A DNA stretch of 64,000 bases from Croceibacterium salegens. GTDB lineage: Bacteria; Pseudomonadota; Alphaproteobacteria; Sphingomonadales; Sphingomonadaceae. The notes below the pieces were generated by a model. It did no database searches and was not told where the DNA came from. It saw only the letters and a program-made list of their open reading frames with translations. The position numbers and the translations under genes were made by a program. Shown here in pieces: positions 45,192 to 55,683 of this stretch (the stretch's first letter is position 1; each line of letters opens with the position of its first letter). The stretch is from the NCBI RefSeq assembly GCF_009827435.1, contig NZ_WTYM01000046.1, forward strand, positions 1 to 64,000, given 5' to 3'.

Positions 45192-45602
45192 TTACTCCTT
45201 CACGAGGGGGAACAGGTGGCGCAGCGCGGGAGAGCGGAACCAGAGGCCGCCCCACAGCATCACGCCGAGATAGAGTCCGAACAGTATGTGGCTGAACATC
45301 GGGCTGCCGACGCGGACATGCGTGGCGATCGCGCCGCCGAGGTAACCGGTCAGCAGGACCGCGCCGAGCATCGCGGTGCGCGGCCAGGCGTAAAGCGCGG
45401 TCAGCGCCAGCAGCAGCACGCCCATGCCCCGCCAGAACCCGGCATCGGTGGTCCAGCCGAGCTGGGCGGAGGTTTCCGCGACCGCGGGCAGCGCGGCGAT
45501 CTTCATGGTGGCGTCCATCAACAGGAAAGCGATGACGAGACCGGACAGCACCCGGCCGGAAATCGGCCACCAGTTCGGCGGGCTTGAGGCGGTGCTTGCC
45601 AT
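45192..45602 (-). CDS. DoxX family membrane protein
   Basis: 136 aa, four membrane helices (LSGLVIAFLLMDATMKI; GMGVLLLALTALYAW; AMLGAVLLTGYLGGAIATH; ILFGLYLGVMLWGGLWF). The MDATMKI and GYLGGAIATHVRVG motifs fit DoxX-like proteins, which are linked to redox/thiol balance. Confidence 0.85.
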   Translation of the reverse strand: MASTASSPPNWWPISGRVLSGLVIAFLLMDATMKIAALPAVAETSAQLGWTTDAGFWRGMGVLLLALTALYAWPRTAMLGAVLLTGYLGGAIATHVRVGSPMFSHILFGLYLGVMLWGGLWFRSPALRHLFPLVKE

Positions 45603-45631
45603 GACGCTCTCCCCTTCGTCTCGTGGCCCGA

Positions 45632-46069
45632 TCAGGCCGGCTGGTGTTCCGGCGGAGCCATCTCGCCTGAGGCCATCTTCGGGTCCATCCACATCGGCTC
45701 CCAGATATGACCGTCGGGATCCTCGAAACTGCGCCCGTACATGAAACCATAGTCCTGCGGCGGATTCGGGTCGGCAAGGCCGCCGGCCCCGGCCGCCGCC
45801 TCGGTAATCGCGTCGACCGCCGCGCGGCTGTCGATGCCGATGCACAGCATGACCTGCGCGCTGGCCTTGGCGTCGACGATCGCCTTGCTGGTGAAGCTCT
45901 TCCACTTCGGATGCGTCAGCAGCATGACGACGATGGTGTCGGACCACTGCATCGCCGCCGCCGTCTCGTCGGTAAAGCGAGGTTCGTTCACGAAGCCGAG
46001 CGCCTCGTAGAACGCCATCGACTTCGCCAGGTCGGCGACGGGCAGGTTGACGAAGATCATCTTGGACAT
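45632..46069 (-). CDS. VOC family glyoxalase/bleomycin-resistance protein
   Basis: 145 aa single VOC module. IFVNLPVADLAKSMAFYEALGF at the start and DYGFMYGRSFEDPDGHIWEPMWMDP (metal-ligand Glu) at the end. First gene of the leftward detox operon, divergent from the HxlR regulator at 46150. Confidence 0.9.
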   Translation of the reverse strand: MSKMIFVNLPVADLAKSMAFYEALGFVNEPRFTDETAAAMQWSDTIVVMLLTHPKWKSFTSKAIVDAKASAQVMLCIGIDSRAAVDAITEAAAGAGGLADPNPPQDYGFMYGRSFEDPDGHIWEPMWMDPKMASGEMAPPEHQPA

Positions 46070-46131
46070 CGGATTTCTCCCCGATTTCGCGAGCCGCCGT
46101 GCGACTCGGCACTTGCTATTGGTGAACCTCT

Positions 46132-46150
46132 TAGTTACTTAATGCAACTA
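46132..46150 (+). promoter_or_regulatory. Palindrome at HxlR start, candidate operator
   Basis: TAGTT...AACTA with a GTTACTTAATGCAAC core sits immediately upstream of, and reaches into, the HxlR start codon, in the 80-bp divergent region with the VOC operon. HxlR-type proteins typically bind such sites at their own promoters; binding here is inferred. Confidence 0.5.
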
Positions 46151-46839
46151 TGGAATTACCACAGGAAACCAGCATTCACGGAAAGTGGTATCGTGACGCC
46201 TGTGGCGCCTCGCTGGCGCTGGAGGTACTCGGTGAACGCTGGTCGCTGCTGATCGTTCGCGAACTGATGCTTGGTCCAATGCGTTTCTCGGCCATTCGTG
46301 CCGAACTGCCCGGCCTGAGCGCAAAGATCCTGACCGAGCGCCTCGCGGGGCTGGAAGCCGCCGGGGTCCTGCGCCGGACCACCCTTCCCCCGCCCGCCAG
46401 CGTGCAGGTTTACGAACTGACCCAGTGGGGTCTGGAGGCCGCGCCGGTGCTGCGCACGCTGGTCCAGTGGGCCATGCGGTCGAAACTGCACGACCCTTCA
46501 CTGCCCATGACGGCAACGTCCTTCGTTCAGAGCCTGCAGTTTTCCCTGCTGCCGGAGGCGGCCAAGGCACTCGAAGGCCGGACTGTCTCGCTCGACATCG
46601 GAGCGCACAGCTTTCTCGCCCGCATCGAAGGGGGCGAGCTGCTGGTCGAGCGCAGGGAAAAGCCGTCGGCCGACCTCCACCTCAGCGCGGAAGGGGCCAA
46701 TGCCTTTCTCGCGCTGTTCTACGGCCGGATGCCGTTTACCGACTGGCTAGCAGACAACCCGGCGCGGGCGATCGAGGGCGAAGCCGCGCTTGCCCGCGCC
46801 TTCGTTACCGCCTTCGCCTGGTCCAAAAAGATCGCCTAG
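46150..46839 (+). CDS. HxlR family transcriptional regulator with SCP2-like C-terminus
   Basis: 229 aa. Winged helix in residues 15-115: CGASLALEVLGERWSLLIVRELMLGPMRFSAIRAELPGLSAKILTERL, with the N-terminal Cys (CGASL) that in HxlR proteins senses electrophiles or quinones. The extra C-terminal 100 aa (SLDIGAHSFLARIEGGELLVERREKPSADLHLSAEGANAFLALFYGRMP) looks like an SCP2 sterol-carrier-type domain. Divergent to the VOC/GST operon, so probably its regulator. Confidence 0.85.
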   Translation: MELPQETSIHGKWYRDACGASLALEVLGERWSLLIVRELMLGPMRFSAIRAELPGLSAKILTERLAGLEAAGVLRRTTLPPPASVQVYELTQWGLEAAPVLRTLVQWAMRSKLHDPSLPMTATSFVQSLQFSLLPEAAKALEGRTVSLDIGAHSFLARIEGGELLVERREKPSADLHLSAEGANAFLALFYGRMPFTDWLADNPARAIEGEAALARAFVTAFAWSKKIA

Positions 46840-47477
46840 CCGTTCATTGCGGCAAACATCGCCGCTTCCTTTTCCGCAATCGCCTGCCACGCGGCGCGGG
46901 CGCTGACCCGGTCGTACCACGCGCAGAGCTTGCCGTGCGCCGCGCGATCGATCGACCAGCCGGCATAGGTCAGCGTCTTGATCGAGCTGGCAAGCGCAAT
47001 GTCGCCGAGCGAGAACTCGCCGTCGAGCCAGCCATCGTTGCCGAGCTGGCCTTCGAGGTAATTGAGCGACTTGAGCGCGGCTTCCTCGCCCGCCTTGGCC
47101 GCTTCCTCGTCTCCCGGCTGGCCGAATATCTTCGGGCGCAGGAAGCGATGCACGACGATCGGCGCCGCCGCCGGGATCAGCACGGTGTCGACCACCTCGT
47201 CGAACCACACCGCCCGGCCCCGCGCCTCGGGCGCTGCAGGGATGAGGGGGACGTCGGGATACTTCGCGTCGAGATAGACCGCGATGGCGGTCGAATCCGC
47301 CAGCGCGTAGTCGCCGTCGGCGAAGCCGGGTATCTTGCTGAACGGACTGACCTTGAGGAATTCTTCGGTCGGGGCACCCGGATTACTCGGCTCCCACTCG
47401 AATTCGAGACCCTTTTCGGCGAGCGCGACCGCAACCTTGCGGACGAACGGCGACAGCGGAAATCCATAGAGCTTCAT
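46836..47477 (-). CDS. Glutathione S-transferase family protein (E)
   Basis: 213 aa. [66 protein letters not shown] and [20 protein letters not shown]. Catalytic residue likely Ser in PLSPFV. Stop overlaps the HxlR stop as CTAG. Confidence 0.9.
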   Translation of the reverse strand: MKLYGFPLSPFVRKVAVALAEKGLEFEWEPSNPGAPTEEFLKVSPFSKIPGFADGDYALADSTAIAVYLDAKYPDVPLIPAAPEARGRAVWFDEVVDTVLIPAAAPIVVHRFLRPKIFGQPGDEEAAKAGEEAALKSLNYLEGQLGNDGWLDGEFSLGDIALASSIKTLTYAGWSIDRAAHGKLCAWYDRVSARAAWQAIAEKEAAMFAAMNG

Positions 47478-47554
47478 GGGGGTCCTCTTTCCTCTCGAAT
47501 GGGCCGAGTTGCTTGTTGCAGCCCCCGCCGCGCCCGTCTAGGCGTTCCAGCGCG

Positions 47555-48538
47555 ATGAACGAGATGACCAGCACCACAGGCGAAGGCGGAACGCTGATGG
47601 CCGCTCCCGACACCGAAGTCGATGTCCGCAAGACTTTCGGCATCGATATCGACTGGACCGTCCCGGCCTTCTCCAAGGCCGACGAGCGCGTGCCCGACCT
47701 CGACGAGAGCTACGTGTTCGATCCGGACACCACCCTCGCCATCCTCGCCGGCTTTGCGCACAACCGCCGCGTGATGATCCAGGGCTATCACGGCACCGGC
47801 AAGTCGACCCACATCGAACAGGTCGCCGCCCGCCTCAACTGGCCGTGCATCCGCATCAACCTCGACGCGCACATTAGCCGCATCGACCTGATCGGGCGCG
47901 ACGCCATCGTGCTGCGCGACGGCCTGCAGGTGACCGAATTCCGCGAAGGCCTGCTGCCCTGGGCGCTGCAGCACCCGGTGGCGCTGGTGTTCGACGAATA
48001 CGACGCCGGCCGCCCGGACGTGATGTTCGTCATCCAGCGCGTGCTCGAACAGGCGGGCAAGCTGACCCTGCTCGACCAGAACCGCGTCATCCGCCCGAAC
48101 CCGTGGTTCCGCCTCTTCGCGACCTCGAACACGGTCGGTCTCGGCGACACCAGCGGGCTCTATCATGGCACGCAGGCGATCAACCAGGGGCAGATGGACC
48201 GCTGGTCCATCGTCACCGCGCTCAATTACCTGCCCGCCCCGGTCGAGCTGGAAATCGTCAAGGCCAAGTCGGCCCTCGACCCCAAGCTGCTCGCCGACAT
48301 GATCCGCGTCGCGGACCTGTCGCGGCAGGGCTTCATCGGCGGCGACATCTCCACCGTGATGAGCCCGCGCACGGTCATCACCTGGGCGCAGAACACCGAG
48401 ATCTTCAAGGACCCGGGCTTCGCCTTCCGCCTCACCTTCCTCAACAAGTGCGACGAGGCGGAGCGGATGCTGGTCGCCGAGTACTACCAGCGCGTGTTCG
48501 GTGTGGAACTGCCCGAAAGCGTCGTCGCGAAAGCTTGA
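47555..48538 (+). CDS. cobS: Aerobic cobaltochelatase, CobS subunit
   Basis: 327 aa AAA+ ATPase, the ATP-using subunit of CobNST that inserts Co into hydrogenobyrinate diamide (vitamin B12 pathway). Walker [10 protein letters not shown], Walker [10 protein letters not shown], arginine-finger region [17 protein letters not shown]. Start at 47555 (MNEMTS) is uncertain since ATGs at 47564 and 47597 are in frame. cobT, which usually follows, is absent: an oppositely oriented MDR gene ends 13 bp away. Confidence 0.9.
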   Translation: MNEMTSTTGEGGTLMAAPDTEVDVRKTFGIDIDWTVPAFSKADERVPDLDESYVFDPDTTLAILAGFAHNRRVMIQGYHGTGKSTHIEQVAARLNWPCIRINLDAHISRIDLIGRDAIVLRDGLQVTEFREGLLPWALQHPVALVFDEYDAGRPDVMFVIQRVLEQAGKLTLLDQNRVIRPNPWFRLFATSNTVGLGDTSGLYHGTQAINQGQMDRWSIVTALNYLPAPVELEIVKAKSALDPKLLADMIRVADLSRQGFIGGDISTVMSPRTVITWAQNTEIFKDPGFAFRLTFLNKCDEAERMLVAEYYQRVFGVELPESVVAKA

Positions 48539-48551
48539 GCCATCGCCGGGC

Positions 48552-49664
48552 TCAAGCCCAAGGCGTCACCAGGTACTTTTCGCCGGTCTTCATCGCCGCG
48601 TAGTCCAGGACCGCATCCTTTTCGAGCATCTGCTCGAAATTGACCTCGCGCTTGTAGTGGCTGGCGAACGTGGTCGTCAGGCCGTCGAGAACGCGCTGGC
48701 GCATGCGCACCATGGTCTCCATGCCCGCCTGCTGCAGGAACGAGGTCAGCAGCCAGCCCGATAGCGTCCAGCCGAAGCCATAGGCGGGTGAGAGGATCGT
48801 CTCGCCGCGGTCGAGGCGGCCGTAGATGTACATCTTCTTGGGCTGGTTCGAGCCATAGCGGCTGTAATCGGTCATCCGCGAGCCGGCGACCTGCTCCATC
48901 GCCGTGAAGATCGAATCGACCATTCGTCCGCCGCCGATCGGATCGAAGCCAAAGAAGGCGTCAGTCTCCGCAATCGCCGCGCGCAGCTGCGCCATGAAGT
49001 CGGGGTCCGAGGAATTGACGACGTGCTTCGCACCAAGGTCGCGCAGCAGGTCCGCCTGTTCCGCCTTGCGGACGATGTTGACCAGCGCGATCCCGTCCTC
49101 CTCGCAGATGCGCAGCAGCATCTGGCCGAGGTTGGACGCGGCCGCCGAATGGACGATCGCCTTCTGCCCTTCCATCTTCGCGTTTTCGACGAAGCCCAGC
49201 GAGGTCATCGGATTGACGAACGCCGAAGCCCCGTCGCGCGCAGAGATATCGCCGAGCGGCAGGCACATCATCGCGTCGGCAATGGCGTATTGCGAGAAGG
49301 CATTGCCCGGCACACAGGAGACGCGCTGGCCTACCAGCGCCTGTGCTGCCGGCGCTTCACCGGCCGCAATCACCGTTCCCGCGCCTTCGTTGCCCACCGG
49401 CAAGCGCTGGCCGTGGCGGCCCACGGCGGCCTTCGCGAACGGCTCGGGCATCTTCGCCACGACTATGCCCGGCGTATAGCTGGCGGTGGCCAGGTCAGCC
49501 GGCCCAAACAGCAAGGCGAGATCCGACGGATTGATCGGCGCCGCTTCCATTCTTACCAGCACCTGGCTGCCGACCGGATCGGAGAATTCGACCTCTCCCA
49601 CTTCGACGGTCAGCGTGCCGTCGGAAGCGAGAGTCGTGAAGATCTGCTTGCCTGTCGTTGTCAT
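48552..49664 (-). CDS. Zinc-independent MDR oxidoreductase (quinone oxidoreductase type)
   Basis: 370 aa. MDR N-terminal fold (VRMEAAPINPSDLALLFGP), VGNEGAGTVIAAGEAP, a Rossmann fold with AIVHSAAASNLGQMLLRICEE and the zinc-ligand cysteines absent. The GxxGxxG motif is replaced (SAAASNLGQ), as in the synaptic-vesicle/trans-2-enoyl-CoA-like MDR branch. ATG 49664 (MTTTGKQIF) is chosen; upstream codons lack similarity. Confidence 0.83.
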   Translation of the reverse strand: MTTTGKQIFTTLASDGTLTVEVGEVEFSDPVGSQVLVRMEAAPINPSDLALLFGPADLATASYTPGIVVAKMPEPFAKAAVGRHGQRLPVGNEGAGTVIAAGEAPAAQALVGQRVSCVPGNAFSQYAIADAMMCLPLGDISARDGASAFVNPMTSLGFVENAKMEGQKAIVHSAAASNLGQMLLRICEEDGIALVNIVRKAEQADLLRDLGAKHVVNSSDPDFMAQLRAAIAETDAFFGFDPIGGGRMVDSIFTAMEQVAGSRMTDYSRYGSNQPKKMYIYGRLDRGETILSPAYGFGWTLSGWLLTSFLQQAGMETMVRMRQRVLDGLTTTFASHYKREVNFEQMLEKDAVLDYAAMKTGEKYLVTPWA

Positions 49665-49767
49665 GCCGGGGCTCCTCTCAGGGATACTCCATAGCACGTG
49701 TGACGACGCGGAATGCATTCGGGCGACCAAAGTTGGCGGCGGGAGCTCGGTTTGGAAGCGCGTCCGG

Positions 49768-50688
49768 CTAGCGCGCCTCCGCCTGCGGCTGGCTCAGCAT
49801 CTGGAGGCTCAGGTGCGCCGGGATCGCGCTGCGTTCCTCGCCACCCTCGTTGACCGTCGAGCGGCGCATGTCGCGCTTGTAGCGGCGGTAGTCGTATTCG
49901 GTGCCGCGGTGGAGCGTGCAGCGGTTGTCCCAGATGACTATATCGCCAGCCTGCCACTTGTGCGCGTAGACGAACTTGCGCTGGGTGGCGAAGGCGAGAA
50001 GTTCCTCGATCAGTGCCGTGCTCTCCGCCTCGTCCATGCCGAGGATGCGCGCGGCGTGGGCACCGACGAACAGCGTCGGGCGGCCCGAGGCGCTTGTCCG
50101 CACCAGCGGATGCACGGCGCGCATGTAAGGCGCGAGCGGGCTGTCGCTCGGCACCGTGGCCCCGGCCTTGCGGCGCGAATGGAAGTAGTCGTGCTCGACC
50201 TCGAGCCCGGCGATGCGCGCCTTCGAAGCGTCGGACAGCGCGTCGTAGACCTTGCGCCCATCGATCAGTTCGGTCGCGCCGCCTTCGGGCGTGACGATCA
50301 CCCCGCGCAGGATCGACCATTTGCTCGGCAAGTCATTGAAGCTGGAGTCGGCATGAAACAGCTCGTTGCCCTTGGCGATCTTCGCCCGCGGTCCGTCGGG
50401 ATCGGCGATCTCGCCGTCGGGGCCGAGGTTGGAGACGTCGTAGAGCCCGAAGGCGACCCGGGCCATGTGCGCATTGGGCCTCGCGCTGGGCAGCTCGAGC
50501 GGACCGAAAGCGCGCGAAAAGGCAAGGTGCTGCTCGTCGTCGAGATGGCCCTTCCCGCGGATCACCAGCACGGCATGCTCGCGCATCAGGTCCTCGATCA
50601 GCGTCACCAGCGCGGTGTCGAGCTGGGCACAATCGACATCGGTCAGCATAGCGCCGCACGGTTCGAGCAATTCGACTTGGGGATTCAT
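49768..50688 (-). CDS. TauD/TfdA family 2-oxoglutarate dioxygenase
   Basis: 306 aa from ATG 50688. Fe(II) ligands in LFHADSSFNDLP (HxD) and CTLHRGTEYDYRRY (distal His), and the 2-oxoglutarate-binding Arg in KRDMRRSTV. Members oxidise taurine, alkylsulfates, 2,4-D and similar. No sulfonate transporter adjoins; the substrate is open. ATG 50703 (MGSGS) is an alternative start. Confidence 0.87.
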   Translation of the reverse strand: MNPQVELLEPCGAMLTDVDCAQLDTALVTLIEDLMREHAVLVIRGKGHLDDEQHLAFSRAFGPLELPSARPNAHMARVAFGLYDVSNLGPDGEIADPDGPRAKIAKGNELFHADSSFNDLPSKWSILRGVIVTPEGGATELIDGRKVYDALSDASKARIAGLEVEHDYFHSRRKAGATVPSDSPLAPYMRAVHPLVRTSASGRPTLFVGAHAARILGMDEAESTALIEELLAFATQRKFVYAHKWQAGDIVIWDNRCTLHRGTEYDYRRYKRDMRRSTVNEGGEERSAIPAHLSLQMLSQPQAEAR

Positions 50689-50856
50689 GGAGCCTGATCC
50701 CATGGCTGGCTTAATTAGAATGCTAAGTATAGCGATTTTTGCCTAACGGCCAGACTGCCGGCGCACAAGGTCAAACTGGCGGCGGCACCGGCGGTTCAAT
50801 GTTTCGATTCATCGCCCTCTCGCAAAGGCTGTGTTGTTCGTTTAACACAGCGCGCG

Positions 50857-53055
50857 ATGGGCATGTTCCGCATCTTCAGGCGCAAGGATTCCCCCGAACA
50901 TCAGCCGGCGAACGGCCACGGCGGGTATTTCCCGTTGCAGGACGCGCCCGGCCGCGCGTGGGACGACGACGATGACGATGGCGACCTGCTCTACCGCTCG
51001 GGCAAGCCGCGCAGCGCCACCCCGGCGTGGGCCGACTGGGATAGCCGCCTCGCCCAGCTCGACCGTTCGGTCGCGGTCGAGGAACGCAAACGGCAGCCGT
51101 GGTGGACCCGCGAATACTGGCAAGGCCGGCGCAAGCGCTGGTGGGCGGCGCGCATCGTCGCCGCGATCATCGCGCTGTTCATCGTGCTCGTCGCCTGGCT
51201 GGCGATCACCGCACCCTTGTCCAAGTCGCTGCAGCCGATCGCCCCGCCGCAGGTCACGTTGCTGGCCAGCGATGGCACCCCGATCGCTCGCAACGGCGCG
51301 GTGGTGGAGGCGCCGGTAGACGTCTCGAAGCTGCCGCCGCACGTGGTCGAGGCCTTCCTCGCCACCGAGGACCGGCGGTTCTACAGCCACTGGGGTGTCG
51401 ATCCGCGCGGCATCGCCCGCGCTGCCTTCACCGGCACCGGCGGCGGCAGCACGATCACCCAGCAGCTCGCGAAGTTCACCTTCCTCACGCCCGAGCGCAG
51501 CCTGACCCGCAAGGCGCGCGAGGCGCTGATCGCCTTCTGGCTCGAAGCCTGGCTGACCAAGGACGAAATCCTCGAGCGCTATCTCTCGAACGCCTATTTC
51601 GGCGACAACATGTACGGGCTGCGCGCGGCCAGCCTGCACTACTTCTACCGCCAGCCGGAGAACCTGAAGCCGAACCAGGCCGCGATGCTGGCCGGGTTGC
51701 TGCAGGCCCCTTCCGCCTATGCCCCGACCGAACACTACGACCGTGCCGAGCGGCGCATGCAGCTCGTGGTCAAGTCGATGGTCGCCGCCGGCTACATCAC
51801 CGAAGCCGAGGCGAAGGCGATGAAGCCGCCGCGGCTCGACGTGCGCAACCTCGACGGCGACCTGCCCACGGGCACCTATTTCGCCGACTGGGCCCTGCCC
51901 GAGGCACGCACGCTGAGCGACGTTGGCTATTCCCGCCAGACGCTGACCACGACGCTCGATTCCCGCCTGCAGGAAGCGGCGCGCCAAGCCATAAGTCGCG
52001 CCCGGCTCGGCAACGCGCAGGTCGCGCTCGTCGCCATGCATCCGAACGGCGAGGTCGTGGCGATGATCGGCGGCAAGGATTACGCCCAGTCCGCCTTCAA
52101 CCGCGCCACCCAGGCGCAGCGTCAGCCGGGTTCGACCTTCAAGCTGTTCGTCTATCTCGCCGCGCTCGACGCCGGGATGCATCCCGACGACACCATCGAC
52201 GGTTCGGAAATTACCGAGGGGGCCTATCGCCCGAAGAATGCCGAAGGGAAGTACCAGCCGACGATAACGCTGGCCGACGCCTTCGCCCATTCGAGCAACG
52301 TCGCAGCGGTGCGGCTGCAGCAGCAGATCGGCAGCAAGGCGGTGATCGCCATGGCCCGCCAGCTCGGCGTCACCTCGGACCTCGCCGACGGCGACCCGAG
52401 CCTCGCGCTCGGCACCTCGACGATGAACCTGCTAGAGCTGACCGCGGCCTACGCCGGGGTGGCGGGCAATTCCTTCCCGGTGAAGCCGACAGCCTTCCCG
52501 GTCAAGGACCCGGGATTCTTCGGCAGACTATTCGACGGCAAGGACAGCTTCTCGTCCAGGACGGAGTCCGACATGAACGACTTGCTGCGCAAGGCGGTCA
52601 ACGAAGGCACCGGGCGCGCGGCGAAATTGTCGATCCCGAACTACGGCAAGACCGGGACCACGCAGGACCACCGCGACGCGTTGTTCGTCGGCTATGCCGG
52701 GGACCTGGTGGTCGGCGTGTGGGTCGGCAACGACGACGACACGGCAATGCCCGGTGTTTACGGCGGCACGACGCCAGCGCGGATCTGGCGCGATTTCATG
52801 ACCCAGGCGATTGGCAAGAAGGTCGCGCCGAGGCCCACTTCGCGGCCCAACCCGCAGGGCCCGGTCAAGCCGCTCGACGTTGCCGACGTCGGCGACATTC
52901 CGCTCGGCGACAGCGGCGCGACGCTCAACATCGACGGCGAAGGAGCAACCATCAACGGCCAGATCGACGGCGAGCCGGTCGGGATAAGGATCGACGGCAA
53001 CGGCGTGCAGATCCAGCCGGCGCCATCGGCCACGCCGCAGGCCGCGCCGCCTTAA
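50857..53055 (+). CDS. Penicillin-binding protein 1A family, bifunctional
   Basis: 732 aa peptidoglycan synthase. An acidic cytosolic N-terminus (WDDDDDDGD), membrane helix about 98-119, glycosyltransferase domain with Glu171 in [15 protein letters not shown] and [10 protein letters not shown], and a transpeptidase domain with QPGSTFK (nucleophile Ser), SSN and KTGTTQ. A Gly/Pro-rich C-terminal tail is unlike the domain. Convergent with truA: the two stops share TTAA. Confidence 0.92.
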   Translation: MGMFRIFRRKDSPEHQPANGHGGYFPLQDAPGRAWDDDDDDGDLLYRSGKPRSATPAWADWDSRLAQLDRSVAVEERKRQPWWTREYWQGRRKRWWAARIVAAIIALFIVLVAWLAITAPLSKSLQPIAPPQVTLLASDGTPIARNGAVVEAPVDVSKLPPHVVEAFLATEDRRFYSHWGVDPRGIARAAFTGTGGGSTITQQLAKFTFLTPERSLTRKAREALIAFWLEAWLTKDEILERYLSNAYFGDNMYGLRAASLHYFYRQPENLKPNQAAMLAGLLQAPSAYAPTEHYDRAERRMQLVVKSMVAAGYITEAEAKAMKPPRLDVRNLDGDLPTGTYFADWALPEARTLSDVGYSRQTLTTTLDSRLQEAARQAISRARLGNAQVALVAMHPNGEVVAMIGGKDYAQSAFNRATQAQRQPGSTFKLFVYLAALDAGMHPDDTIDGSEITEGAYRPKNAEGKYQPTITLADAFAHSSNVAAVRLQQQIGSKAVIAMARQLGVTSDLADGDPSLALGTSTMNLLELTAAYAGVAGNSFPVKPTAFPVKDPGFFGRLFDGKDSFSSRTESDMNDLLRKAVNEGTGRAAKLSIPNYGKTGTTQDHRDALFVGYAGDLVVGVWVGNDDDTAMPGVYGGTTPARIWRDFMTQAIGKKVAPRPTSRPNPQGPVKPLDVADVGDIPLGDSGATLNIDGEGATINGQIDGEPVGIRIDGNGVQIQPAPSATPQAAPP

Positions 53056-53798
53056 TCCTCCGGATAGACTGCGCGAACGAAGTAGAGGCCTTCCGGCGGC
53101 GCGTTCAGCCCAAGCGCGGTGCGGTCCTTCGCCGCCAGCGCGTCGGCTACCTGCGCTTCGGTCCACTGCCCCTGCCCGACGAGCGCCAGCGTGCCGACCA
53201 TCGAGCGGACCTGGCGGTGCAGGAAGCTGCGCGCCTCGGCCTCGATCACGACATGATCGGCGACGCGCCGCACGTCGAGCCGGTCGAGCGTCTTGACCGG
53301 ATCCTTTGCCTGGCAATGCGCCGAGCGGAAGGTGGTGAAATCGTGCCGCCCGACCAGCGCCTGCGCCGCGCGGTGCATCGCCTCGGCATCGAGCTCGCGG
53401 GCGATGTGCCAGGCGTGCCCACGCTCGAGCGTCAGCGGCGCGCGGCGGTTGGCGATGCGGTATTCGTAGGCCCGGCCGATGCAGGAAAACCGCGCGTGCC
53501 AGTCGTCGGGCACGACCTTGCAGGCGAGCACCGCGATCGGGTCGGGCCGCAACAGCGCGTTGAGCGCCTCCATCAGCCGAAACGGCTCGATGACCTTGGC
53601 GATGTCGAGATGGCAACGCATCGCCAGCGCATGGACCCCGCTGTCGGTCCGCCCGGCGCTGTGCAGCGTCACCGTCTCGCCGGTGACGGCCTTCGCCGCC
53701 GCCTCGACCGCCTGCTGCACGCTCGGCCCGTGGTCCTGGCGCTGCAGGCCCATGAACGGTCCGCCGTCGAATTCGAGAGTCAGCGCGAAGCGGGTCAT
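53052..53798 (-). CDS. truA: tRNA pseudouridine synthase A
   Basis: 248 aa, isomerises U38-40 of tRNA anticodon arms. [18 protein letters not shown], catalytic Asp in [15 protein letters not shown], and [19 protein letters not shown]. Length is normal. Probably co-transcribed with fmt upstream. Confidence 0.95.
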   Translation of the reverse strand: MTRFALTLEFDGGPFMGLQRQDHGPSVQQAVEAAAKAVTGETVTLHSAGRTDSGVHALAMRCHLDIAKVIEPFRLMEALNALLRPDPIAVLACKVVPDDWHARFSCIGRAYEYRIANRRAPLTLERGHAWHIARELDAEAMHRAAQALVGRHDFTTFRSAHCQAKDPVKTLDRLDVRRVADHVVIEAEARSFLHRQVRSMVGTLALVGQGQWTEAQVADALAAKDRTALGLNAPPEGLYFVRAVYPED

Positions 53799-53811
53799 GG
53801 CCGCAAGCCTT

Positions 53812-53910
53812 CGTCATTGCGAGCGTAGCGACGCAATCCAGGGCGGATGCGCGCGCCGCTCTGGATTGCCGCGTCGCCCCGGAACAAGCCCGGGGCTCCT
53901 AGCAATGACG
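53812..53910. repeat. Dispersed inverted-ended repeat, copy 3
   Basis: 99 bp from CGTCATTGCGAG to AGCAATGACG between truA and fmt; contains GCAATCCAG/CTGGATTGC and CCCCGGAACAAGCCCGGGG, nearly identical in plan to copy 1 at 24508. Confidence 0.75.
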
Positions 53911-53922
53911 AGGTCTTGGTCT

Positions 53923-54849
53923 TCATTTGAGAACCGTCCCCATCGGCACGCTGCGCCCGCGCAGGAAGGCGGCGGCGTCCATCGGCGGCTTGCCGGCGGG
54001 TTGAACCACTTGCGGGCGCAAGGCGGCGTTGCCGCAGGCCACCGTAAGTTGCTCGTCGAGCACGGTTCCGGTCGCGCCGTTGGCGCCGATGACGTGGGCG
54101 CGCAGGACCTTTACGCGCTCGCCGCCTGCCCCGGCCCCCGATCCGGGGTCAAGCTCGAACCACGAGCCGGGAAAGGGCGCAAAGGCGCGCACTTCGCGTT
54201 CGAGCAGCTCGGCCGGCTTGCGCCAGTCGATGCGGGCTTCGACCTTGTCGATCTTCGCAGCGTAGGTCGCCCCGGCGGGCTGCGGTTCGGCCTTGAGTTC
54301 GCCGAGGTGCCCGACGGTCTCGACCAGCAGGTTCGCGCCGATTTCGGAAAGTTCGTCGTGCAGTTCGCCCGCGGTCTTGTCCTCGATCGGCACCCGCGCC
54401 GTCGCCAGCATCGGGCCGGTATCGAGCCCCTGCTCCATCTGCATGATGGTTATCCCGGTGACGTGGTCCCCGGCGAGGATGGCACGCTGGATCGGCGCCG
54501 CCCCGCGCCAGCGCGGCAGCAGGCTGGCATGGGCGTTGAGGCAGCCGTGCACCGGCCCTTCGAGGATCGGCTTGGGCAGGATCAGACCATAGGCCACGAC
54601 CACGCCCAGTTCCGCCTCGAGCGCGAGGAAATCCGCCTCGGCCTCGAGGTCGCGCAGGGTGACCGGAGGCCGCACCGGAATGCCCATCGCTTCGGCTGCG
54701 AGGTGGACCGGCGACTTGCGCTCCTGCTTGCCCCGCCCCGCCGGGCGCGGCGGCTGGGTATAGGCGGCGACAATCTCGTGCCCCGCCTCGTGCAGCGCAC
54801 GCAGCGTCGGCACGGAGAAGTCCGGCGTTCCCATGAAGACTATGCGCAT
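53923..54849 (-). CDS. fmt: Methionyl-tRNA formyltransferase
   Basis: 308 aa. [19 protein letters not shown], the active-site loop [27 protein letters not shown] (Asn, His, and Asp downstream), [18 protein letters not shown], and a C-terminal OB domain. ATG at 54849 by homology. Supplies formyl-Met initiator; its product is the substrate of def nearby. Confidence 0.96.
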   Translation of the reverse strand: MRIVFMGTPDFSVPTLRALHEAGHEIVAAYTQPPRPAGRGKQERKSPVHLAAEAMGIPVRPPVTLRDLEAEADFLALEAELGVVVAYGLILPKPILEGPVHGCLNAHASLLPRWRGAAPIQRAILAGDHVTGITIMQMEQGLDTGPMLATARVPIEDKTAGELHDELSEIGANLLVETVGHLGELKAEPQPAGATYAAKIDKVEARIDWRKPAELLEREVRAFAPFPGSWFELDPGSGAGAGGERVKVLRAHVIGANGATGTVLDEQLTVACGNAALRPQVVQPAGKPPMDAAAFLRGRSVPMGTVLK

Positions 54850-54861
54850 CGAAACCACACC

Positions 54862-54930
54862 CGCTCGTCCTGAGCTTGTCGAAGGACGCCGGAAGGGCGC
54901 AAACGGGCTTCGACAAGCTCAGCCCGAGCG
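54862..54930. repeat. Intergenic inverted repeat between fmt and recR
   Basis: Two 23-base arms, left 54862-54884 and right 54908-54930, pair in 21 positions. Each contains GAGCTTGTCGAAG, a common sphingomonad palindrome motif. Occupies most of the divergent fmt-recR gap. Confidence 0.65.
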
Positions 54931-54945
54931 GATAGGGGGCTGGTC

Positions 54946-55542
54946 ATGGCATCGCAAGAGATCGAGACACTTAGCGCAGCTCTCGCCCGCCTGCCCGGCC
55001 TCGGTCCGCGCAGCGCGCGGCGGGCGGTGCTGTGGCTGGTCAAGCGCCGCGAGACCTCGCTGGTGCAGCTGGTCGAGGCGCTCGCCGCGGTGCAGGACAC
55101 GCTGGTCGAGTGCGAGACCTGCGGCAACGTCGACACCCGCAACCCCTGCGGCATCTGCGCCGACCACCGCCGCGACCAGCGCCAGCTCTGCGTGGTCGAG
55201 GACGTCGCCGATCTCTGGGCGCTCGACCGCGCCAAGCTGTTCACCGGCCTTTACCACGTGCTCGGCGGGCGTCTTTCGGCGCTCGAAGGCGTACGGCCCG
55301 AGGACCTGAGCATCGGCGCGCTGATCGAACGCGTCGCGGCGGGCGGGATCGACGAGGTCGTGCTCGCCATGAACGCCACGCTCGAAGGCCAGACCACCGC
55401 GCACTACATCGCCGAGCGGCTCGGCGATTACCCGGTGCGCATCACCCAGCTCGCCCACGGCCTGCCCGTCGGCGGCGAGCTCGACTACCTCGACGAAGGC
55501 ACGCTGGCGCAAGCGCTGCGGGCGCGGCGGCCGGTGGGCTAA
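54946..55542 (+). CDS. recR: Recombination mediator RecR
   Basis: 198 aa. Helix-hairpin-helix [15 protein letters not shown]4 zinc finger [16 protein letters not shown], Toprim ([14 protein letters not shown]...) and Walker-like [21 protein letters not shown]. Part of the RecFOR pathway. Divergent from fmt. Confidence 0.95.
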   Translation: MASQEIETLSAALARLPGLGPRSARRAVLWLVKRRETSLVQLVEALAAVQDTLVECETCGNVDTRNPCGICADHRRDQRQLCVVEDVADLWALDRAKLFTGLYHVLGGRLSALEGVRPEDLSIGALIERVAAGGIDEVVLAMNATLEGQTTAHYIAERLGDYPVRITQLAHGLPVGGELDYLDEGTLAQALRARRPVG

Positions 55543-55604
55543 GCCCACCCCGCAGCGACTAGCCTCGCCACGGAACAAGTCCGGAGCTCGGGCAAGTCTC
55601 GCTC

Positions 55605-55626
55605 CCCCTCCCGCAAGCGGGAGGGG
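55605..55626 (+). terminator. GC-rich hairpin between recR and def
   Basis: A perfect 10-bp stem CCCCTCCCGC/GCGGGAGGGG with an AA loop, 62 bp past the recR stop. No T-run; it also resembles a common interspersed palindrome of this group. Confidence 0.4.
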
Positions 55627-55683
55627 TTCGGGGTGGGCCCGCCACGGATTGAATCATTCGTCGGTCGGAACTATCTTCCCGCC

